NCBI GenBank assembly: GCA_027886175.1
Contig: JAJNNQ010000010.1
Span: forward strand, 2,333,001-2,397,000
Reading direction: 5' to 3'
Length of the DNA stretch: 64,000 bases
Source of the DNA: Phylloscopus collybita
Lineage: Eukaryota > Chordata > Aves > Passeriformes > Phylloscopidae
Shown here in pieces: positions 62,421 to 64,000 of the stretch. Positions within the stretch are counted from its first letter, which is position 1; every line of letters starts with the position of its first letter. The translations under genes were made by a program, and so were the position numbers. The notes beneath the pieces are model-generated. The model saw only the letters and a program-made list of their open reading frames with translations, did no database searches and had not been told where the DNA came from.

Positions 62421-64000
62421 GTAACTTCTGAAAGTTTGTTTGTTTGTTTTTAGGAAAGGAGGAAAAATAAAAAGGGATGTGCCTTAGATGTTTTTCCTTT
62501 TTTACCTGTCTCCAGATTCACCTGCTCGGTTGTGACGATCGGCTGTTATCTCACATGGCCTCACAAAGTTTAGCGTCTCTTGTGTATTTCCAGCTGAAGG
62601 AAGAGGTGAGTGGCATCACTTCACAGCTCCAAAACTGGCTTAGTGAACCTGTGCCTGCAGGTTGTTCCATTTGACTCTACAGCCAAGTTTCTATAGTGTT
62701 TGTATTTTCTGAGAAACTTTGGCAGCTGTGTTAGGAGGAGCCTGGAGTATGGAAGGCAAGGAGATCTGATGTGTAACAGAAGCGTGGAGTGTCTTTTTAT
62801 ATAAAAATCTGGAATTTTATGAAACTCATTTAAGATAGAATGGTTGTAGATGACAATAATCTCTTTAAGGTTGCAATACAGATATTTTTTAAAAAAGCCA
62901 TGATCTAGACTATCAGTATTTTTACAGTTCTTTGGTATCTGTTGGGTGATGCAGTAGATAAAAATAAATAATACCCTCTTGGAAGCTAATCAAATGCTTT
63001 GCTGTATCTTCATGTTTGAATATCCCAATTACAGGAGAGTTTTTTTTAATTTGCTGTATATATAGTGAACCTGTATTGCAATCTCCATAGTAGCATCCTG
63101 AACACAGATTCATTTTGTAATTATGTTTGTAGTGTTTCTTGCCAAGTTGCCTGGGAATTATGAATTCAGATCTGGTCTGCCTACAGAATTATCTGATTTT
63201 CGGCAGGTCACATGACATTAGGAGGTTTGGTTTTCCCTTTCTGGAACATACAGATAACTTCTATTGCATGCATATGTTGCTTCATGTTTGTAATTAAAGA
63301 CCTAATTAATGGCCCAGGACAGACATCATTTACCTGTGTTTTGTCTGCGCCTACATTTGAATCTTTTTAATGTACAATTCCAAATCATTGCATTATGATT
63401 TCATGTGATTTGCATAACAACTGAGAGCATACGTGATCGGTTTTTAAATTCTTTTTCTTAGGACGCCTTAAACGTCCCGTGGCTCAGCTTTAGCCTGAAC
63501 GCGCTGTTGGGATTCCCCGGGAATGCCCGGGTGGCCGATTGCCTGTGGACCCTGGCAGCGATTCTCAAGGAGACGCTGAAGGACGCGCCCGTAGCCAGAG
63601 CAGGTACCGGCCGTGCTGCGGCGCTACCGACACGCGGGTGCCGCCAGGAGGAGCAACTCACCCGGAATTCCTCGGGAATAGTTCGGCTTCAGGACAGCTC
63701 TGGCCATCCTTTTATACAGGGGGTGCCGAAGTGCTGTTAAAATGTACTTTCAGAGTATAATATGTTCAGACCACTAGTCACAACACCGATTTACTTCTCA
63801 TTTACTGATTTATCTGTGCCAATAATGCGCCTCTTGTTGCCGTAGGTGTTCTGAGGAAGTTGTTGGCTCCTCTTGATGCGGTGCTTGAGGGATTTTATAA
63901 TGCCATCCTGCTCCATCATTTTGACAGTCACCACTACACTTCGCCTTATTCTGAAGCTACAAACAACCTGATCAGTTTTATAGATCTGCTTGAAGCACTT
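62016..64000 (+). CDS. LINS1: LINS1, N-terminal part; continues past the window
   Basis: Joins 62016-62420, 62516-62605, 63462-63603 and 63846 to the edge (405, 90, 142 and 155 bp), an open frame of 264 residues. Intron phases are 0, 0 and 1, all GT-AG. Family identity rests on conserved blocks seen in Lines proteins: an MK-x-LYKxVL-type start, REVMLLQLTLIKMM, AKIDSKL, LLSHMASQSLASLVYFQL, DCLWTLAAILKE and FIDLLEAL at the edge. Human LINS1 is about 757 residues, so roughly a third is visible. Helical-repeat character is likely. LINS1 function is not settled: Drosophila Lines acts in Wingless and Hedgehog signalling, and human LINS1 loss causes recessive intellectual disability. ATG 62016 is chosen because the downstream residues align with the family start. 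Confidence 0.93.
62516..62605 (+). CDS. LINS1: LINS1 coding exon (30 residues)
   Basis: Acceptor CTGTCTCCAG ends at 62515 and the donor GTGAGT begins at 62606. It is 90 bp, phase 0 at both ends, with the conserved LLSHMASQ and VYFQLKEE motifs. The intron before it is only 95 bp. Confidence 0.92.
63462..63603 (+). CDS. LINS1: LINS1 coding exon (GC-rich, 47 codons plus one base)
   Basis: Acceptor TTTTTCTTAG ends at 63461 and the donor GTACCG begins at 63604. It encodes the conserved DCLWTLAAILKE block. Its GC and CpG content is clearly above that of the flanking introns. Confidence 0.9.
63846..64000 (+). CDS. LINS1: LINS1 coding exon, cut by the window edge
   Basis: Acceptor TTGCCGTAG ends at 63845. 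GT completes the Gly codon and the frame stays open for 51 more codons to position 64000, including FYNAILLHHF and FIDLLEAL. Confidence 0.9.

Noticed and set aside
1..64000. CRISPR arrays, operons, prokaryotic elements, endogenous viral genes or LTR pairs
   Set aside because: None was found. The window is vertebrate, the repeats are CR1 and simple sequence, and no retroviral or other viral protein motif appears in any frame.

Overview
This is vertebrate nuclear DNA, almost certainly from a bird. Protein-coding sequence is split into short exons with GT-AG introns, most of the window is AT-rich non-coding DNA, and several copies of the CR1 LINE tail typical of avian genomes are recognisable. 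I favour a passerine or other neoavian bird over a galliform from the look of the CR1 copies, but that is not proven.

Only two genes can be supported. ASB7 (ankyrin repeat and SOCS box protein 7) lies on the minus strand. Its three coding exons, 48091-47881, 41331-40726 and 31592-31453, join in frame to exactly 318 codons plus a stop. A non-coding first exon ends with a donor at 57607. LINS1 (Lines homolog 1) lies on the plus strand. It has a non-coding first exon ending at 58060 and coding exons at 62016-62420, 62516-62605, 63462-63603 and 63846 to the window edge, which give the first 264 residues. The two genes are head to head, as ASB7 and LINS1 are in human 15q26.3, and share one CpG island at about 57.3-58.4 kb. 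That island has three CCAAT boxes, two of them in a tandemly duplicated module of about 57 bp.

Layout: 1-28.5 kb is intergenic DNA downstream of ASB7, with no gene I can support, three CR1 fragments on either strand (a fourth at 27.5 kb), low-complexity tracts and a small cluster of octamer motifs near 17.7-18.0 kb. From 28.5 to 31.45 kb is the probable long ASB7 3' UTR; the first canonical polyadenylation signal after the stop is 2.9 kb away, and the stretch contains a tRNA-like SINE fragment. From 31.45 to 57.6 kb is the ASB7 body with introns of 9.1, 6.5 and 9.3 kb. The CpG island follows, then LINS1 from 57.95 kb to the end.

ASB7 is a substrate receptor of a Cullin-5 ubiquitin ligase. 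LINS1 is a poorly understood protein linked to human intellectual disability. No shared pathway is evident; what the sequence shows is a shared promoter. I found no convincing new gene system. The more interesting leads are the duplicated promoter module, the upstream ORFs before ASB7 and LINS1, a perfect 12-bp-arm hairpin in ASB7 intron 1, and a poly(A)-flanked 70-codon frame at 28 kb.
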